A stretch of DNA of 41,192 nucleotides from an uncultured Lachnospiraceae bacterium (GTDB lineage Bacteria > Bacillota > Clostridia > Lachnospirales > Lachnospiraceae): assembly GCA_944383835.1 (NCBI GenBank), contig CALWRE010000238.1:1-41192 (forward strand), in the 5' to 3' direction. Below, one piece after another: positions 39,940-41,192 of this stretch. Position 1 is the first letter of the stretch. Every line of letters begins with the position of its first letter. The notes under the pieces were generated by a model, which was not told where the DNA came from, ran no database searches, and saw only the letters and a program-made list of their open reading frames with translations. The position numbers and the translations under genes are program-made.

Positions 39940-40989
39940 TTAAGCCCCAAAATATTGATTATATATTTCATAGAAATCCGCCCCGCATTCCGGCGCCTCA
40001 GCCGCAAAGGACAGATTCTCCCACTCTGCATCATTATAAACCGGATTCAGCTGTGCTGTAAAGGTATTATATTCCTGATAGAACCGCGCCGCCCTGCGCT
40101 CCTCCAGAATTGTCTCCTTATTTGCCTGGGTCTGCTTCGTCAGGAGATTGTTCACGCAGCGCACCACATAGAAGGCCTCATCCGTCTCGATTACGCCGCT
40201 GGTCTCCCCGCTGTCCAGGGCAAAGACCGTTTCCTCCCATTGGCTGTCCATTTCGCCGCGTCTGACCTCTATACTTCCTCCCTCTTCGCTGGAAAATTCC
40301 TCCTGCAATGTGGCAAAGGCCTCCCCTGCCGCTGCCCGCTCCGCCGCTGCCTGCGCCTGGGTGCGCAGGGATGCAAGCTGCGAATCCGACAAAGCCGTCC
40401 GGGTTCCATCCTCCGACACAGAAATTTTGGAAAAGACAATCTGCTGCACCTCGATCACCCGCGCCTCATCATCGCTGATTTCGTCCTGCACCAGCGAGCT
40501 TATCTGCGCCGCCAGCCTTTCGGCAAGCCGGTAATCGCGGTATAATTCTTCTGTTTCTTCCAGGCTGATTGACAGATAGGAAGACGCCTCCTCCCCAATG
40601 GAATCCAGATAAGCGGCGGCGGCCTGCGATATGCCGCTTTCCTCTTCGTCGCTCAGCGATATTCCCCGCTCCTCTGCCATCAGCGCCATGGTCTTGAGCT
40701 GCACCAGGAAATCGCGCAGCGCATCGCTCATATAATCGGCAAAGCTGGAGCCGTCCTCCAGCTCCACCGTCCAGATCTTCTCCCCATAGGCCTGCTCGCA
40801 GCGATTCTTCTGATTCATCAGAAAAAGCCGGCCTTCCGCCTCCGTGCAGACCTTATCCTCGATGCGGAAAAGCTCGCCCTCTCTTAAGCCTCCTGTCAGG
40901 CGAATCCTGACGTTCCCGCAGGCCGCGAAACATCCGGCCATTACCAGGACAATCACAGCCAGCCCGATTATCAAACCTTTTCTTTTCAT
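39940..40989 (-). CDS. Parvulin-type peptidyl-prolyl isomerase lipoprotein (PrsA/SurA-like)
   Basis: 349 residues. A lipoprotein-like signal (KRKGLIIGLAVIVLVMAGC, Cys20; a second candidate is Cys24) suggests anchoring outside the membrane. A helical N-terminal part (about 60-175) holds the chaperone helices seen in SurA and PrsA. It is followed by a parvulin-like region (about 178-280: EVQQIVFSKISVSEDG, AFATLQEEFSSEEGG, VFALDSGETSGVIET, AFYVVRCV). It probably helps exported proteins fold. GGAAAGTG lies upstream of the ATG. The Met at position -3 of the lipobox is unusual. It lies between a HAD gene (22 bases upstream) and degV (14 bases downstream). Confidence 0.82.
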   Translation of the reverse strand: MKRKGLIIGLAVIVLVMAGCFAACGNVRIRLTGGLREGELFRIEDKVCTEAEGRLFLMNQKNRCEQAYGEKIWTVELEDGSSFADYMSDALRDFLVQLKTMALMAEERGISLSDEEESGISQAAAAYLDSIGEEASSYLSISLEETEELYRDYRLAERLAAQISSLVQDEISDDEARVIEVQQIVFSKISVSEDGTRTALSDSQLASLRTQAQAAAERAAAGEAFATLQEEFSSEEGGSIEVRRGEMDSQWEETVFALDSGETSGVIETDEAFYVVRCVNNLLTKQTQANKETILEERRAARFYQEYNTFTAQLNPVYNDAEWENLSFAAEAPECGADFYEIYNQYFGA

Positions 40990-41011
40990 TTGTCCATCAC
41001 TTTCCGTCTGT

Positions 41012-41192
41012 CTATTGCCCCTGCTGTTTTAACAGGAGTTCCTTCAATACCTTGAGCACTCCGTCGCGGTCGCAGCGATCCGTGCTGAATCTGGCAGCCG
41101 CCTTTACCTCCGGCAGGGCATTCTCCACGGCATAGCTGTAATATGCCTGCTGCAGCATTTCCAGGTCGTTTCTCTGGTCGCCGAAAACCATG
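41012..41192 (-). CDS. HAD family hydrolase (Cof-like), C-terminal part (runs off the window)
   Basis: The last 60 codons carry the HAD motif IV, VFGDQRNDLEML (GDxxND type), followed by YAVENALPEVKAAARF and DRDGVLKVLKELL. This is the standard ending of Cof-type sugar-phosphate or flavin phosphatases. The motif supplies the Mg-binding Asp residues. The usual Gly-Asp-Gly-x-Asn-Asp form is changed at two positions (Gln and Arg), which is tolerated in the family. The substrate cannot be judged from this fragment. It is the first visible gene of the operon leading into the foldase lipoprotein and degV. Confidence 0.85.
   Translation of the reverse strand, partial: MVFGDQRNDLEMLQQAYYSYAVENALPEVKAAARFSTDRCDRDGVLKVLKELLLKQQGQ

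Overview
The window reads as chromosomal DNA of an anaerobic, Gram-positive, probably spore-forming clostridium, most likely a Lachnospiraceae gut bacterium. The evidence is a PdaA-type cortex deacetylase behind a sigma-G-like promoter, the long single-chain clostridial form of PurL, the Fe-S form of PurF, rubredoxin, HrcA/CIRCE heat-shock operators, two DegV proteins, 2-hydroxyacyl-CoA dehydratase genes and strong AGGAGG ribosome sites. I see no rRNA, tRNA, CRISPR array, complete insertion sequence or prophage.

Layout. 1-3.0 kb: the start of clpB with a CIRCE operator, a divergent ECF sigma factor overlapping a membrane partner, and a decayed fragment of a DUF4143-type ATPase. 3.0-5.2 kb: a zinc-ribbon membrane protein, rubredoxin with its own promoter and a leader of two repeated hairpin modules, pdaA, and a small membrane protein. 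5.2-21.1 kb: mostly purine synthesis on the minus strand. This comprises purA with a LysR gene upstream; pheA, a flavin reductase, purC, purF and purB packed together; and a sigma-70-like protein without region 4 placed 23 bases ahead of purL, followed by a zinc phospholipase C-like protein and an UMF1-type transporter. 21.2-25.6 kb: a DegV protein and a 2-hydroxyacyl-CoA dehydratase/activase operon carrying two frameshifts and a nonsense codon.

25.6-28.3 kb: a small unknown gene, then htpG behind a perfect CIRCE and a strong promoter. 28.3-32.2 kb: an accessory-looking stretch with a lipoprotein, a frameshifted secreted-protein gene, very AT-rich DNA, a membrane-anchored Ntn-type amidase and an Rpn-type nuclease. 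32.3-38.8 kb: a MATE exporter and a cellobiose/lactose-family PTS operon (EIIA, EIIB, EIIC and a PTS-associated barrel-like protein) with a LicR-type PRD regulator upstream. A 14-base motif is shared by the PTS promoter and the region upstream of the regulator. 38.8-41.2 kb: a second DegV protein, a parvulin-type foldase lipoprotein, and the 3' end of a HAD phosphatase.

How it works together: the pur genes supply most steps from PRPP to AMP. clpB and htpG appear to share HrcA control. The PTS operon looks like a self-contained sugar uptake unit activated by its neighbouring regulator. The points most worth a second look are the rubredoxin leader, the sigma-like protein lacking region 4, the decaying dehydratase operon and the shared PTS/regulator motif.
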